Below are positions 35,201 through 45,779 of a stretch of DNA of 64,000 nt, one piece after another. The DNA is from Strongyloides papillosus (Eukaryota > Nematoda > Chromadorea > Rhabditida > Strongyloididae). A program made the translations under genes and the position numbers. Under the pieces are notes generated by a model, which had not been told where the DNA came from, searched no databases, and saw nothing but the letters and a program-made list of their open reading frames with translations. Each line of letters opens with the position of its first letter. The stretch's first letter is position 1. The DNA lies in NCBI GenBank assembly GCA_005656395.1, contig SRSI01000031.1:496001-560000 (forward strand). The letters run 5' to 3'.

Positions 35201-36066
35201 AAGCTCCAACGACATTAGAATCCTCAACATCAAGTTCTGAAGCTCCCACGACATTAGAATCCTCAACATCAAGTACTGAAGCTCCAACGACAACAGAGTC
35301 AACGACTACTTCAACAGAGGCCCCAACAACGAGTGAGGAAACAACAACGGAGGCTCAAACTTCAACGGAGGCTCAAACAACGAGTGAGGAAACAACAACG
35401 GAGGCTCAAACTTCATCAGAGGCCCCAACAACGAGTGAGGAAATAACAACGGAGGCTCAAACAACGAGTGAGGAAACAACAACGGAGGCTCAAACTTCAA
35501 CAGAGGCTCAAACAACAAGTGAGGAAACAACAACGGAGGCTCAAACTTCAACAGAGGCTCAAACAACGAGTGAGGAAACAACAACGGAGGCTCAAACTTC
35601 AACGGAGGCTCAAACAACGAGTGAGGAAACAACAACGGAGGCTCAAACTTCATCAGAGGCCCCAACAACGAGTGAGGAAATAACAACGGAGGCTCAAACT
35701 TCAACAGAGGCTCAAACAACAAGTGAGGAAACAACAACGGAGGCTCAAACTTCAACGGAGGCTCAAACAACGAGTGAGGAAACAACAACGGAGGCTCAAA
35801 CTTCAACGGAGGCTCAAACAACGAGTGAGGAAACAACAACGGAGGCTCAAACTTCATCAGAGGCCCCAACAACGAGTGAGGAAATAACAACGGAGGCTCA
35901 AACAACGAGTGAGGAAACAACAACGGAGGCTCAAACTTCAACAGAGGCTCAAACAACGAGTGAGGAAACAACAACGGAGTCAACGTCTACTTCAACCGAA
36001 GCTCCAACGACCACAGAGTCCACAACTAGTATACTCAGAAGAAAAAAAGGACACAAGTTTGCATAA
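32281..36066 (+). CDS. Giant secreted mucin-like protein, 1261 aa, with Ser/Thr repeats
   Basis: One uninterrupted frame. Residues 1-18 form a signal peptide. Residues 50-85 are Tyr-rich with a His cluster and RVRR. Residues 90-225 hold the Arg/Glu/Leu region and coiled coil shared with the protein at 19765. From about 230 the protein is Ser/Thr/Pro/Glu only: transitional units (TTSSTQAPTTTEL), about fifty 13-residue units of the type TTSSSEAPTTLES, then 17-residue units of the type TTSEETTTEAQTSTEAQ. Dense Ser/Thr with Pro is the hallmark of O-glycosylated mucin domains, so a secreted or surface gel or coat role is inferred. The C-terminus (ILRRKKGHKFA, stop 36064-36066) lies in the end of a mobile element and is unlike the paralogue's tail. 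Repeat DNA is much richer in G+C than its surroundings. Frames on the opposite strand are by-products of the repeat. Confidence 0.88.
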   Translation: MYSTTFFIFACTVLVYTQSNYNSNADNGLASNYGSSAANGVYKAQPREGLVGNYDQRYKNFYGSYYPYSWNYYNPYYWWYGNNHHHRPHHRVRRINFRQIMTEIRRGARVFNATELAGRIRREYLHYRELLSELKFVNATIISTTQCKLNYTNQRYEATQQLNAATRLRDRKMRELERYESMNNDRYLDIINRLKQEIASLNTRIEALNVKINEAKSGYQTCEQLTSTGSTTTTTSSSQAPTTTESTTSSSQAPTTTELTTSSTQAPTTTELTTSSTQAPTTTELTTSSTQAPTTTSSTQASTTTESSTEAQTTTESTTSSSTEAPTTLESTTSSTEAPTTLESTTSSSEAPTTIESTTSSSEAPTTLESTTSSSEAPTTLESSTSSSEAPTTLESTTSSSEAPTTLESSTSSSEAPTTLESTTSSSEAPTTLESTTSSSEAPTTLESTTSSSEAPTTLESTTSSSEAPTTLESTTSSSEAPTTLESTTSSSEAPTTLESTTSSSEAPTTLESTTSSSEAPTTLESSTSSSEAPTTLESTTSSSEAPTTLESSTSSSEAPTTLESTTSSSEAPTTLESSTSSSEAPTTLESTTSSSEAPTTLESTTSSSEAPTTLESTTSSSEAPTTLESSTSSSEAPTTLESTTSSSEAPTTLESSTSSSEAPTTLESTTSSSEAPTTLESTTSSSEAPTTLESTTSSSEAPTTLESTTSSSEAPTTLESTTSSSEAPTTLESSTSSSEAPTTLESTTSSSEAPTTLESSTSSSEAPTTLESTTSSSEAPTTLESTTSSSEAPTTLESTTSSSEAPTTLESTTSSSEAPTTLESTTSSSEAPTTLESTTSSSEAPTTLESTTSSSEAPTTLESTTSSSEAPTTLESTTSSSEAPTTLESSTSSSEAPTTLESTTSSSEAPTTLESSTSSSEAPTTLESTTSSSEAPTTLESTTSSSEAPTTLESTTSSSEAPTTLESTTSSSEAPTTLESSTSSSEAPTTLESSTSSTEAPTTTESTTTSTEAPTTSEETTTEAQTSTEAQTTSEETTTEAQTSSEAPTTSEEITTEAQTTSEETTTEAQTSTEAQTTSEETTTEAQTSTEAQTTSEETTTEAQTSTEAQTTSEETTTEAQTSSEAPTTSEEITTEAQTSTEAQTTSEETTTEAQTSTEAQTTSEETTTEAQTSTEAQTTSEETTTEAQTSSEAPTTSEEITTEAQTTSEETTTEAQTSTEAQTTSEETTTESTSTSTEAPTTTESTTSILRRKKGHKFA
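33235..35290 (+). repeat. 39-bp minisatellite coding for TTSSSEAPTTLES
   Basis: About fifty units of 39 bp, all in frame. Synonymous variants (CCAACG/CCCACG, TCAAGTTCT/AGTAGTAGT, TCCACA/TCCTCA) form a higher-order pattern. The segments starting at 33902, 34214 and 34526 repeat almost exactly every 312 bp, that is every eight units, pointing to recent unequal exchange of eight-unit blocks. Confidence 0.9.
35290..35990 (+). repeat. 51-bp minisatellite coding for TTSEETTTEAQTSTEAQ
   Basis: In-frame units of 51 bp, with some shorter units and some reading EAPTTSEEITTEAQ. This is a second, unrelated expansion at the C-terminal side of the same gene. The larger block at about 35520-35700 recurs near 35710-35890. 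Confidence 0.85.
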
Positions 36067-36153
36067 AATGTAATAAATTTGTCCCACTAAATAAAATTCA
36101 AATTTTCTTTATTTTATAATAAAGTTTCATTCAAAGGTAGATAGAATATTATA

Positions 36154-38377
36154 CAGTCAACTCTCTCTATTAGAAACACCTCTATAAGAAACTTTCTTCT
36201 ATAAGAAACCATAGTCTATGGTCCCAAAACTAAAATTAAATTTTCATACATTTTTGGTTTTCTATAAGAAACAATAAAAGTCGTAATAAGAAAATTTCCT
36301 CCTATAAGAAACCATATAGGTGATATTTTTTGAATAAAATTGCTTTCTTTTCTGTTGAAAAAGGTATTGAAAATTATAAAACGTTCGCATTTCAATAGAG
36401 ATATCTATTAATTTTACACTTTAGTCACATAATTTTTGCATATTATAAATTTTTCTCATCGTTTTATTGAGAAAAGATGGAACTTTTTGAGTATAAATTA
36501 GGTGTTCTTATTAAAAAGGTTTATTTAATACTATTAAATTTTTAATTTATTCCTTGTTACCATTTCCTAATGATTCCCCAAAAAAGAAAAGCTTATTCAA
36601 CTGAAGAAAAATTAGCTATATTAGATGATTATAGCAAAATTGGAAGTACTGCGATAAAAGAAAAGTACGGAGTGTCCAAAGCAAATTTATCAAAATGGAA
36701 AAAACAAAAATATGAGTTAGTTGAAAGAGTTGCTGATGGTAAAGGTAGTAATTTTAAAGTAAAAGAGGATCCTTGGTATGAAAAAAAATTACTATCATTT
36801 ATTGATAGATTACGTGAAAGTTGTATACCTGTTTCTGGAGAAGTAATTCAAAATGAAGCTATTAGATTACATAAAGAAGCATTAAATAATGGTGAAAATG
36901 TACCTAATGATTTTGTTGCATCATCAGGATTTCTCTCACGTTTTTTAAAAAGGAATGATATTAGAAATTATACTATATCGGGTGAATCATCCGGTGTGTC
37001 TAGTGAAACAATTGACCAATGGAATGATGAACTAAAAAATATAATTAAAAGTTGGGATCCTGAATGCATTTACAATCTTGATGAAAGTGCTTTGTTTATC
37101 AATATACTACCAAATCGTACATATAATTTTAAACAAAAAGGTGGTGTTCATGGTAGAAAAAGAAATGTAAAGAGAATAACGATGATGTTAAATACCAATA
37201 TGACAGGGAGTGATAAAAGAAAATTATTGATAATTGGTCATTTTGCAAAGCCTAGATGTTTTAAGAATGTAACAAAATTAAATGTACAATATGAACACAA
37301 TAGTAGAGCATGGATGAATTCACAGATTTACAATAATTATTTAGAAAACTGGAATAAAGAATTAATATCTCAAGGAAAGAAAGTGCTTTTGTTTCAAGAT
37401 CAGTGTCCATCCCATAAACTTTTCAAAAACTATTCAAATATAACTGTTGTAAATTTCAAAAAAAATACTACTTCATCTTGTCAACCATTAGATGCTGGTA
37501 TAATTAAATGGGTAAAACAACATTATAAAAAAAAATTGGTTAATGACATTATTAATAGATTCAACGCTACAGAAAATGTTAATAATGAAAGTTTTAAATG
37601 GGAGTGGAATTTGTTAGAAGCAATAAATAACATTGATAAGTCATGGAAAAAACTACCACCGGAGATAATTAAGAAATGTTTTGTTAAATGTGGATTTCAA
37701 CTTTCTGGTGAAAACGTTACCATTAATGATAGTGACGATAAAGATGCAGAAATAGATATTTCATCAAATCAAGTTCAATTATTTGCTTCTATCGTTAATA
37801 TAGGAGATGTAGAAAGTTTTTTTGAGTTACTAAATTTGGATAATGATATACCAACATCATCAATAATTGATGATCTAGAAACAAATAATTTAACAGGATG
37901 TAATGTAGATCAAAACATATGGTTAGAAGATGAACCAATAGATGATGATCCAGAAATTATTCCTCCATCAATTGAAGAAGTTAAAAATAGTTTTAATTTA
38001 TTAAAACAATACTTAATGTTACATGGTGAATCTTCTTTATTAGAACCAGTTGAAGAATTTCTAGATAAAAAATGTCCTATGAAACAATCATTAATTACTG
38101 ACTTTTTTACCTAAATAAAGTCAAGTTAGGGTGAAAATTATTTTGAATCGTATTTAATTGCTTAATCTAAGGAGTTTTTTATATCATAAATATTTAATCT
38201 ATAATGTTATAGTTTTTTTAGTGTTATTACTACATATAAGAGCTTTTAATATAGTAAATATTTTTATCATTGTATATTTTTTGTAGTAAATCTCTATAAG
38301 AAACCTCTAGTATATTCTCTATAAGAAACTGCTAAATTCTACGGTCCCAGTATGTTTCTTATAGAGGGAGTTGACTG
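36154..38377 (+). mobile_element. Complete pogo/Tigger-type transposon
   Basis: The ends CAGTCAACTCTCTCTATTAG and (inverse of right) CAGTCAACTCCCTCTATAAG are flanked by TA (36152-36153 and 38378-38379). The word TCTATAAGAAAC is repeated several times just inside both ends, possibly as transposase-binding sites. It encodes an unbroken transposase (36570-38114). The length of 2224 bp is normal for the group. Intact ends and frame suggest a young insertion. Confidence 0.9.
36570..38114 (+). CDS. Pogo/Tigger transposase, 514 aa, CENP-B-like DNA-binding and DDE domains
   Basis: Cuts and pastes its element in the nucleus. Residues 1-50 hold a psq-type helix-turn-helix (AYSTEEKLAILDDY, KYGVSKANLSKW). 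Residues 65-140 form the second, CENP-B-type helix-turn-helix domain ending in FLSRFLKRNDI. The DDE core has Asp171 in YNLDESALF, Asp277 in LFQDQCPSH and Asp308 in CQPLDAGIIKW, a DD30-type spacing (30 residues between the last two Asp) that fits Tigger. An acidic C-terminal tail carries several DD/DE runs (435-480). There is no stop or frameshift over 514 codons, so it may be active. The ATG at 36570 lies directly before the first helix-turn-helix. Confidence 0.92.
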   Translation: MIPQKRKAYSTEEKLAILDDYSKIGSTAIKEKYGVSKANLSKWKKQKYELVERVADGKGSNFKVKEDPWYEKKLLSFIDRLRESCIPVSGEVIQNEAIRLHKEALNNGENVPNDFVASSGFLSRFLKRNDIRNYTISGESSGVSSETIDQWNDELKNIIKSWDPECIYNLDESALFINILPNRTYNFKQKGGVHGRKRNVKRITMMLNTNMTGSDKRKLLIIGHFAKPRCFKNVTKLNVQYEHNSRAWMNSQIYNNYLENWNKELISQGKKVLLFQDQCPSHKLFKNYSNITVVNFKKNTTSSCQPLDAGIIKWVKQHYKKKLVNDIINRFNATENVNNESFKWEWNLLEAINNIDKSWKKLPPEIIKKCFVKCGFQLSGENVTINDSDDKDAEIDISSNQVQLFASIVNIGDVESFFELLNLDNDIPTSSIIDDLETNNLTGCNVDQNIWLEDEPIDDDPEIIPPSIEEVKNSFNLLKQYLMLHGESSLLEPVEEFLDKKCPMKQSLITDFFT

Positions 38378-38568
38378 TATTTTATTTTTTTCGATCTATA
38401 TTTATTATGTTAACAATATTGTTAAAAAATCTTTGTTTTATACTATTTATCAAAAAGCGGGTTGCCACACCCTACAATTTGCGACTAATTTTATCACAAT
38501 TATTTTGACATGAAAAATTAAAACAATAATTAGTGAATTATTAAAATAAGTTTCTCTTTTTTAGTATA

Positions 38569-41500
38569 CCAGCCTTAGACCCGCCTTCGGCTGGTCAGAG
38601 CTGGTCCGCAGAGCATATTTTTTACTAAAGCATTTTTATACTAAATTTTTAGTCAAAGCATGTGTATAAAAAAATTGTTCTATTGAGTTACATATTTCTG
38701 GAGAAATAAAATAACCGAAAATACATTGTTATAATATGTTAATACATTATGAAATATTTCTGAGTTTGAGAATCATTTCATAACGTCTACATTTATTGGA
38801 AGTGTTTAGTTAAACAAAAAAATTACCCAACAAAAAGAATTTTATATCTAAGAGGTAAATAAAAATGAATATTTAAAACAACCCAAGTCACTATTAAGGT
38901 GATTCTTTATCATATTTTTGAAATTAGTATATACAATTTGATATCGTTGCTCCATTAACTACATGTTTATCTTAAATTTACAAATATATAAATGAAAAGA
39001 AAAAAAAAATTAATACCTAAAATAACTTCTTTCGTTTTTAAGCTACAAACTTTGCTATAGTTTTCATATTTTATGCCAGACTTTGTTCTACGTACTAAAT
39101 TTAGTTTTATTTTCATTAAACAACTTTGCATAAAATTATAATATCAGAAAATTTTAATTTTTACTAAAAAAATTATCATCACCTTTTTATAACTTAATTC
39201 ATTTTTTATTAATCTTTCTAATATTAAATTTCCTTCTTATTCTTGATTTTGTATCTTTTAAATGAGCCATATACCATAAAATTTCATTAACTTTGAAAAG
39301 AGTTATTTCTGGTAAAAAACTATACAAAAATGTGTCAAAAAAGTAAAGTTTTTTAAACATAAGTTAGTCAATTGTAAACCAAATGTTTTAAGACACATGT
39401 TCCTCCCTAAGTTGGAAAAAAATACATCTATTAAATGTTTAGTCGTAAAATTTGATCAAGTTTAAAGAGAGTTATGTCTAGACATGGGATCCGACCCTGG
39501 TCGACCCTTGAAAATGGGTCGACCCCTGATCAAATTCTAAGAGTCGACCCCAAATTTTAAGGTCGGTTTTATACTATTCACTGGCAACTTTGGAAAATTA
39601 ATCTGTTAGTGAAATAATAATTACCTCTACCATATTAAAAATATTAGTTCTGAGGATAATATAGACCATTTTTGGAGTTCAGTAAAATTATCAGCACCTC
39701 AATTACATAGTTTTTATCAGAAATTGAGAATAATAAAGTCAACTAGCATCAGATCTGAAAGTGCTTTTTCAACACTTATATATTAGAAATTGTCGACGAA
39801 CTAATTTAACAACTAAGAATTTGAACGATTTATTAGTTTTAAGGAGTAATTTATATACTGTAATATTTTTTACTAGAAAATTTTTATTAATTATAGTAAA
39901 ATTATGTTTTTATAGGGGTATATGTTATTTGTTTAATGGGTCGATTTTAAAAAGCGATCCTAAACCGACCGACCCCGGGTCAAAAAATTTACCGACCCGC
40001 CCATGTATAGTTATGTCTGGAACAAAATTGATATTTACAATAAAAATGGAAAAAAGCAAGAAAAATGACATTAAAATTGGCATAAATCGTTTTCTAGATA
40101 AACGATAAACTTCGCAATAGTTTCATTTTTTAAGATAGACGTAGATATATTTAAAAATATTTTGTCTATTTTATTTTTATAAGTTTCTTTAAAGTAATAA
40201 CTATTTAACTTTTTAATTTTGACTAAAAAAACAGTCATCACTTTTTGATCCATATCTTAGCCAATTATTTATCAATGTTAATGTTATTGTGTTTTCCCCT
40301 TATTCCTGACTTGTACCTTTCAAATGAGTAATAAACCATAAAATTTCATTAACTTTAAAAAGAGTTATTTCTGGAACAAAATTATGCAAAAACGTGTTCC
40401 AAAAAGTGATGTTTTTTAAATATAATTTGGTCAGTTATAGACCAAAAGTTTTGTGACCTACTTTCCCCCCTAAGTTGAAAGAAAATACACCAAATGACTA
40501 TTTAACCATAAAAGTTGATCAAGTTTGAAAAGAGTTATGTCTGGAACAAAATTGATTTTTACAATAAAAATGAAAAAAGGCAAAAAAGTTAACATTCAAA
40601 TTAACATAACTTGTTATGTTGTTAAGCTATAAACTTCGTTAGACTCTTATTGTTTAAGTTAGACGTAGGTCTATATAACAGATACTATTCCACTTCATTT
40701 CATCAAGTTTTGACTAAGTTATAGATATTTAACATTTAAATCATTTTTTTAAAATGGTCACCACTCTTTGAACCATAACTTGGCCAATTTTTAATACAAT
40801 TCAATAAGACTGTGTTTCCGCACTATTATGGAATTAGACCTTTCAAATGATATGTATACTATTGTATCTTATATATTTTGAAATACCGTTTACCCCTGGT
40901 CAAATCTATGCTAAAAAAGGCCAAAAAAACGACGTTTTTTAAAGTTAATTCGGCCAAAAGTTTTTAAAACTAATCCAGCCCCTCTAGTTAGAAGAAAACA
41001 CATCTTTTGGCTATTTACCCATAAAAAACGGTTAAATTTGAAGAGAGTTATGAAAGAGACAAATTTTTTTTCCTTATTTCTTTTTGGTATAGAAACAAAA
41101 CTAAATTTAGAACATAGTTCAAAGCATGAATCAAAATTTGAAACAATAACGAAGTTTTTAGCTTAAAAACGATAAAAGGTATTTTAGGTATTACTTTTTT
41201 TGCAATTTCTTATTTTATAATTGTAAAATTAAGATAAATATGTAGTTAATTGAAGAATGATATTAAATCATTTATATCAATCTCAAAAATATAGTGAAAA
41301 GTCAATTAAATATTTATTTGGAATGATTCAAACATTCATTTTTATTCATCCTTTGGATATAAATAAAATTCCTTTTGTTTGGTAATTTTTTTATTTAACT
41401 AAACAGTCTCAATAAATGAAAATGCCATAAAATGATACTCAAACTCAAAAATATTTAGAATATTACAAAAATATATTTCTGATTATTATGCTTTTCCATA

Positions 41501-41616
41501 AATATGTAATTCAATTAAACAATTTTTTATAAAAATAATTTGATTAATAATTTAGTATAAAAATGCTTTCATAAAAAACATGCTCCGCGGACCAGACCTG
41601 ACCTATCGAAGGCTGA
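38569..41616. mobile_element. Foldback element with ~520-bp inverted ends and internal ~500-bp tandem units
   Basis: The left arm (38569-39110) and the reverse of the right arm (41094-41616) align almost throughout, starting with CAGCCTT..., 'ctggtccgc.gagcat' and 'gaaagcatttttatacta' (or a close variant), and ending around 'ctaaatttagtttt.tttc'. Between them about three units of ~500-520 bp repeat the phrases 'aaagagttatttctggaac', 'tctggaacaaaattga' and 'tatttaaccataaaa'. A 531-bp hAT remnant is inserted at 39480. No transposase of its own was seen. Confidence 0.75.
39480..40010 (+). mobile_element. Deleted hAT transposon with 8-bp target duplication
   Basis: TTATGTCT flanks it directly (39472-39479 and 40011-40018), and the interrupted host phrase is intact in other array units. 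The ends contain CATGGG and its inverse CCCATG, with repeated GTCGACCC-like words inside both ends. About 39715-39860 encodes, across one frameshift, the C-terminal dimerisation segment of hAT transposases: STSIRSESAFSTL then RNCRRTNLTTKNLNDLLVLR. The catalytic part is deleted. Confidence 0.8.
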
Positions 41617-41874
41617 TTCTTGAAAAAAATATTAAACACTAATTTAAAGTTAATTCAAAATATTCGGGAAAAATACCGAACTAACTTGTCCAAGAAGTCA
41701 AAGAATGTAACTATAAGTAAATACCGCATTTGTAACTATATTTTTCACATTTTAAGGTTCTAAGAACAAAATAAGCATCATTGCTAGTCTAAAAATTTAT
41801 CCAAATTCAAAAATAATTTAGAACTTTAACCATTTTTTAAAATTAAAGTGTACATCTAATAATTAATAAACAAA

Positions 41875-42838
41875 TTACCTTCGATAAAGAATTTTGATAT
41901 TGACTTTGTTATTGAATTTTTTATGACATCCAAAAAATTTTTTTAATTCATTTCTTAGTTCATGACTGAAAAATTTATTTTACTCAGAAAATAACGTTAC
42001 TAGTCAGAACTTACGATGAATAAATAAGAAAATAGAATTTTCCAATAGATGTTAAGTCAAGTACCATATTAAAGAGAAAATAAATTGGGTACATTAAAGA
42101 TACAAAATCAAATATTGAAACAATAAAGTTACAAACATAAAGAATTTCAACCAAAAATAATGTTATAAAAGTAAGGATTGAGTATATGGTATAATTTAAT
42201 TCCTTTTTGTATTTGATACCATTTTTGTTAAGTTTCCTTAGTGTTAAAATGGCCATTGTGTTGAAAGTACATGTTGCAATGGAAATGATTCCAAATAAAA
42301 AGATTTGATAAAAGATTCGGTAATAAAATGCACTTTCAGATGTTAATGATGGAATAAGAGTGTCAAATGAATCCATTTTATCGAATCTTGCTTCGAAAAA
42401 AATATTTCCAAGTCCAATTATTGTTGATAATGTGATTACGGATAATAATATAATAACCATTTTTGATTTTAAAAAATAAAATTTATATAATAAAGGATAT
42501 TTAACAGCTATATATCTATTTATACTAATTATAAGTGTTATAAAAAACATGAAGGTTATTTGTTGTGTTGATAAAACAAAATATATTGTTGCCGTCCAAT
42601 CATGGTTTGTTAAAAATTTTTTATAAAATCCCCATTTTGGTAGTAAAACAAATATAAAAACAGTTATATTATAGATAATTTCATTAGATAATTTACAAAC
42701 AATTATTAAATAAAATTGTGTGTTAAAATGAGCATTTCTATTTTTGATTTCTGTTATTATAATATATATTGACAGTATCATTAAAAGCAATGATGGTATC
42801 TTATATGCAAGCTGAATAATCTCCAGAACCGAAATCAT
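41875..42838 (-). CDS. Seven-transmembrane chemoreceptor, unit A
   Basis: Two exons, 42838-42015 and 41965-41875, with a 49-nt intron (41966-42014, phase 2), give 304 aa. About seven hydrophobic helices are visible; helix 3 ends in IISINRYIAVKYPLLYKF, the NRYxAVxxP signature of nematode Srv/Srg-type receptors. The spliced second exon adds HELRNELKKFFGCHKK, the usual basic cytoplasmic tail after helix 7, which supports the intron. The frame continues upstream to an ATG at 42937 (33 more codons). I prefer the ATG at 42838 because unit B has a one-base insertion just upstream that breaks the longer frame, while both copies keep this start. Likely a sensory-neuron receptor; ligand unknown. Confidence 0.82.
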
Positions 42839-42937
42839 ATTAACAATTTTTAAAAGATAAGTCCAATATAAACAGTTAGAAACTTTTCTCGTGAATCTGT
42901 AAAAATTATCGTTAATGAAAGTAATGTTATTAATCAT

Positions 42938-45779
42938 TTATCAAATGATATTTACAAAAGGACATAATTTATAGTTTAACATGGTAATTTTGATCATATA
43001 AACTTTTGCTTAATTAACAGTTAAAAAAATTTTAGCCTTATCAAAACAAAATGAATTTAATTTAGTTTTTCGATATATTAATAAATTTTAAGAAATTACC
43101 ATATTATTTTAGAAAATGCATCATTACGGACATTGGAACTCTGTTAATCGAAGTACTTAAACTTAAAATTCTATTAATAATTTAGAATGCTATATATTTG
43201 TAATTTGTGTTTCATAAAATCTAACTAATTAGAAATTAGAATGATTTCTATCAAAAAATATGTTTATCTTTAGAATAAAAAGGTAATGATGTAAAATCAC
43301 CGTCTTATGACTGTATATTTCATAAGATAATATTGCCAGTAATTTAGTAAAATAAATTAATAATGATAAAATATTATGTTTGCTAAGTTTTTTTAAAATA
43401 AATTATGATCTTCTAGTAAAAAAATACATTTCTTCCACAGAGAATAATATGTCCAGAATATCACGATAAACACTATCTTTAATTTAGTCCTAGACATTTT
43501 AAGTACATGTATTCTGGATAATTAAATGTCTAGAAATCATTGAGATTTTAATTATTTACTCTACATTGTGATTGTCTAGATTTTCTCGACATTTTATTAT
43601 TTAAAATATTTTATAATATTAGGTCGTTAAGAAATAAATGTCGTTTTTCGATCTTTAAGTTTGAGATGTCATAATTCAGTTGGAAATTTATATTTTTACA
43701 AAAAGTAAAAGCTATTGTATTTGTACATTTTTGTCAGTATTTTAAGAGCTTTATTAATCTCATTTAAAGGAAATTACAATTTTTAGGATCCAAAATATCC
43801 AAAACGTCAGACTTTAGGTATTCAAATTTAGCTAGCTTTTTTCTCTTTCAAAAAAAGCAACATATTTATAAACAAATACTAATATGTTAGAGAAGGATTT
43901 AATGAATAAAATATATGAGATTCATTAAGCTTCTAATGGTTAAACAAAAGTTCAAAGAATTAAAATCCAGTAATAGTACAGATTTCTGACATTTAGAATT
44001 AAATAAAAGGTGATTAATTATATCCGTTGAGATAAGAATCAAGTAATTTATAAATAAAAACACCCATTACTTAGGTAAATAGAAAGTACAGAATTTTTAA
44101 TAAGGAAAAACATCATAAAAATCACACCGATTAAGAAGAAAATGAGTAGGATCTTAGAGATGTCCTGGGAATTTCTTTCAGAATATTTCTGCTATTACTA
44201 TTATTATTTTTATTCTAAAACAAATTAATTGCTGTTCTTTTTCTAAATGACTATGCTATACAACGTGAGCCAAAATGGATTCAGTTGCATTCATTAATTC
44301 GTTTAAGTTTTACACAGTCATTTGTTAAACATGTGGTAAAAGGCTATTAAGAAGTTGAAGTTAATCATTTCAATTTGGCAAATATTGAATTTAGAATCAA
44401 AATTTTCTACTGTATTTTATATAATTAACATAATATGATTTGGAATTTTTATTAAAATTTATGAAACTATGATAGAAATTATATCTCTTCTACGAAGTAC
44501 TTTACATTAACACTCTGTAGTGCGTTTTGTAGCTTATCATTATCTACATGTAGTTAAAGTTTTTAAATGGTTTCAATTAATTTTGTCTAAATTTAAGGTT
44601 GTAAAAGAAAAAAGTGCGAAATTCGATTTTATCTTGTCCATTTTTTAAATGTAATAATAATTTACTAATAAATAATAGTAAAAAACATATTAGTGGTAAG
44701 GACAGAGCTCAATTAACAATAAAAACTGTATATTTCTTGGAGCTCTAAATAAACATCGTAATGGACACCACCTTCTATTATCCAAAAATATTCACCCACT
44801 TTTAACTTCATATAAATACTTAAATTATCCTTATTTTAGTCAGTCTTAGTATCTTTTGATTTTTAAGATGTTATTGATGTTTGCATAATTGTATGATTAT
44901 AATAAAATATAAGTTTTTCTTTCTTTTATATTCTTGTTTCATCTGAACTATAAAAATCTACCGCTACAATGAAGTGTAATTTTTGAGATAAGTAATATAT
45001 TCTTGTATTATTTTTACTACCTTAAAATAAAATTATATTTAACTTATCTTTATAACGTTGTTGTAAAAAGTGCTTATTTTTAATATTGATAACTATTTTT
45101 TGTTTGTTCAATAGAAAAAATCCATGTTGGTGATAATGTGTTGTTTTTAATTTATGATAAATAAGTTTTATAATTAATATAAAGTTAATATGACAAATTA
45201 ATAATTATGAAATTTCGAGATTATGCTTCTATAAATTAACATTTAATATGTAGAAACACAAAAAATAAACGAATCAAACAAGTAAAGAATTTCTTTGTAA
45301 ATTTTAATATATTATGCATTATAAAAACATAATAATTGTTTGATAATTAAATGAATTTTTTAAATTCAAAATTTTAGAATAACATTGTGAAACAATTTTC
45401 ATATCACATCATCTAATCCTTGAATCTTTATTTTCTTAAATTCAAATGAAGTTTCGTAAATTAAATTATCAAAATCTAAAATTATAATTAACTTCTTTGT
45501 ATATCATTACCAGAATATTCTTCTTTAAAGAATGAGTTTATACAGTTTTAGAGTTAAAATTATTTAAATTTAGTAATTTAAATTAAATAAAAAGTTTAAT
45601 CTATTCCAAAGAGGATTTCAATATAACAAACAAAATTTGATAATAATTGATAGAGCAATGATTAAAATTGAAAATATTCATAATGTCAAAGGATTAGTGA
45701 TTTTTATTAAAAAGTTTTAACTTTCCATTAATTTATGCTAAACTGCTTACCATCAAACAATGATCGTACCTTAGAAGCA
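42938..45779. other. 2.9-kb intergenic region between divergent genes, unit A
   Basis: Lies between the starts of the chemoreceptor (-) and the secreted protein (+). It is closely conserved in unit B, with patches of stronger conservation (about 43750-44700) than others (about 43380-43700). No reading frame is supported. It should contain both promoters. Confidence 0.5.

Larger units (their letters stand above)
36034..38568 (-). mobile_element. Truncated 'TE1' copy split by a Tigger element
   Basis: The sequence from about 36034 (CTCAGAAGAAAAAAAGG, then 'tttgcataaaatgtaa') matches the end of TE1 at 29770 read in reverse. After the Tigger insertion (36154-38377) the match resumes at about 38480-38568 ('acaataattagtgaattatt'). 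It is then cut off by the foldback element at 38569. The first 33 bases form the last codons of the mucin-like gene. Confidence 0.65.

Noticed and set aside
33213..35249. A 678-codon open frame on the minus strand across the mucin repeats (units GASELDVVDSNVV), with several smaller companions.
   Set aside because: A 39-bp in-frame repeat without stops in the reverse frame automatically yields a long antisense frame. It has no independent start region, and all variation follows the sense-strand codons.
39761..40108. 115-codon plus-strand frame starting at an ATG.
   Set aside because: Only its first ~40 codons (hAT dimerisation segment) are meaningful, and they continue from another frame upstream. 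It then runs out of the element into the array, so it is a relic and not a gene.
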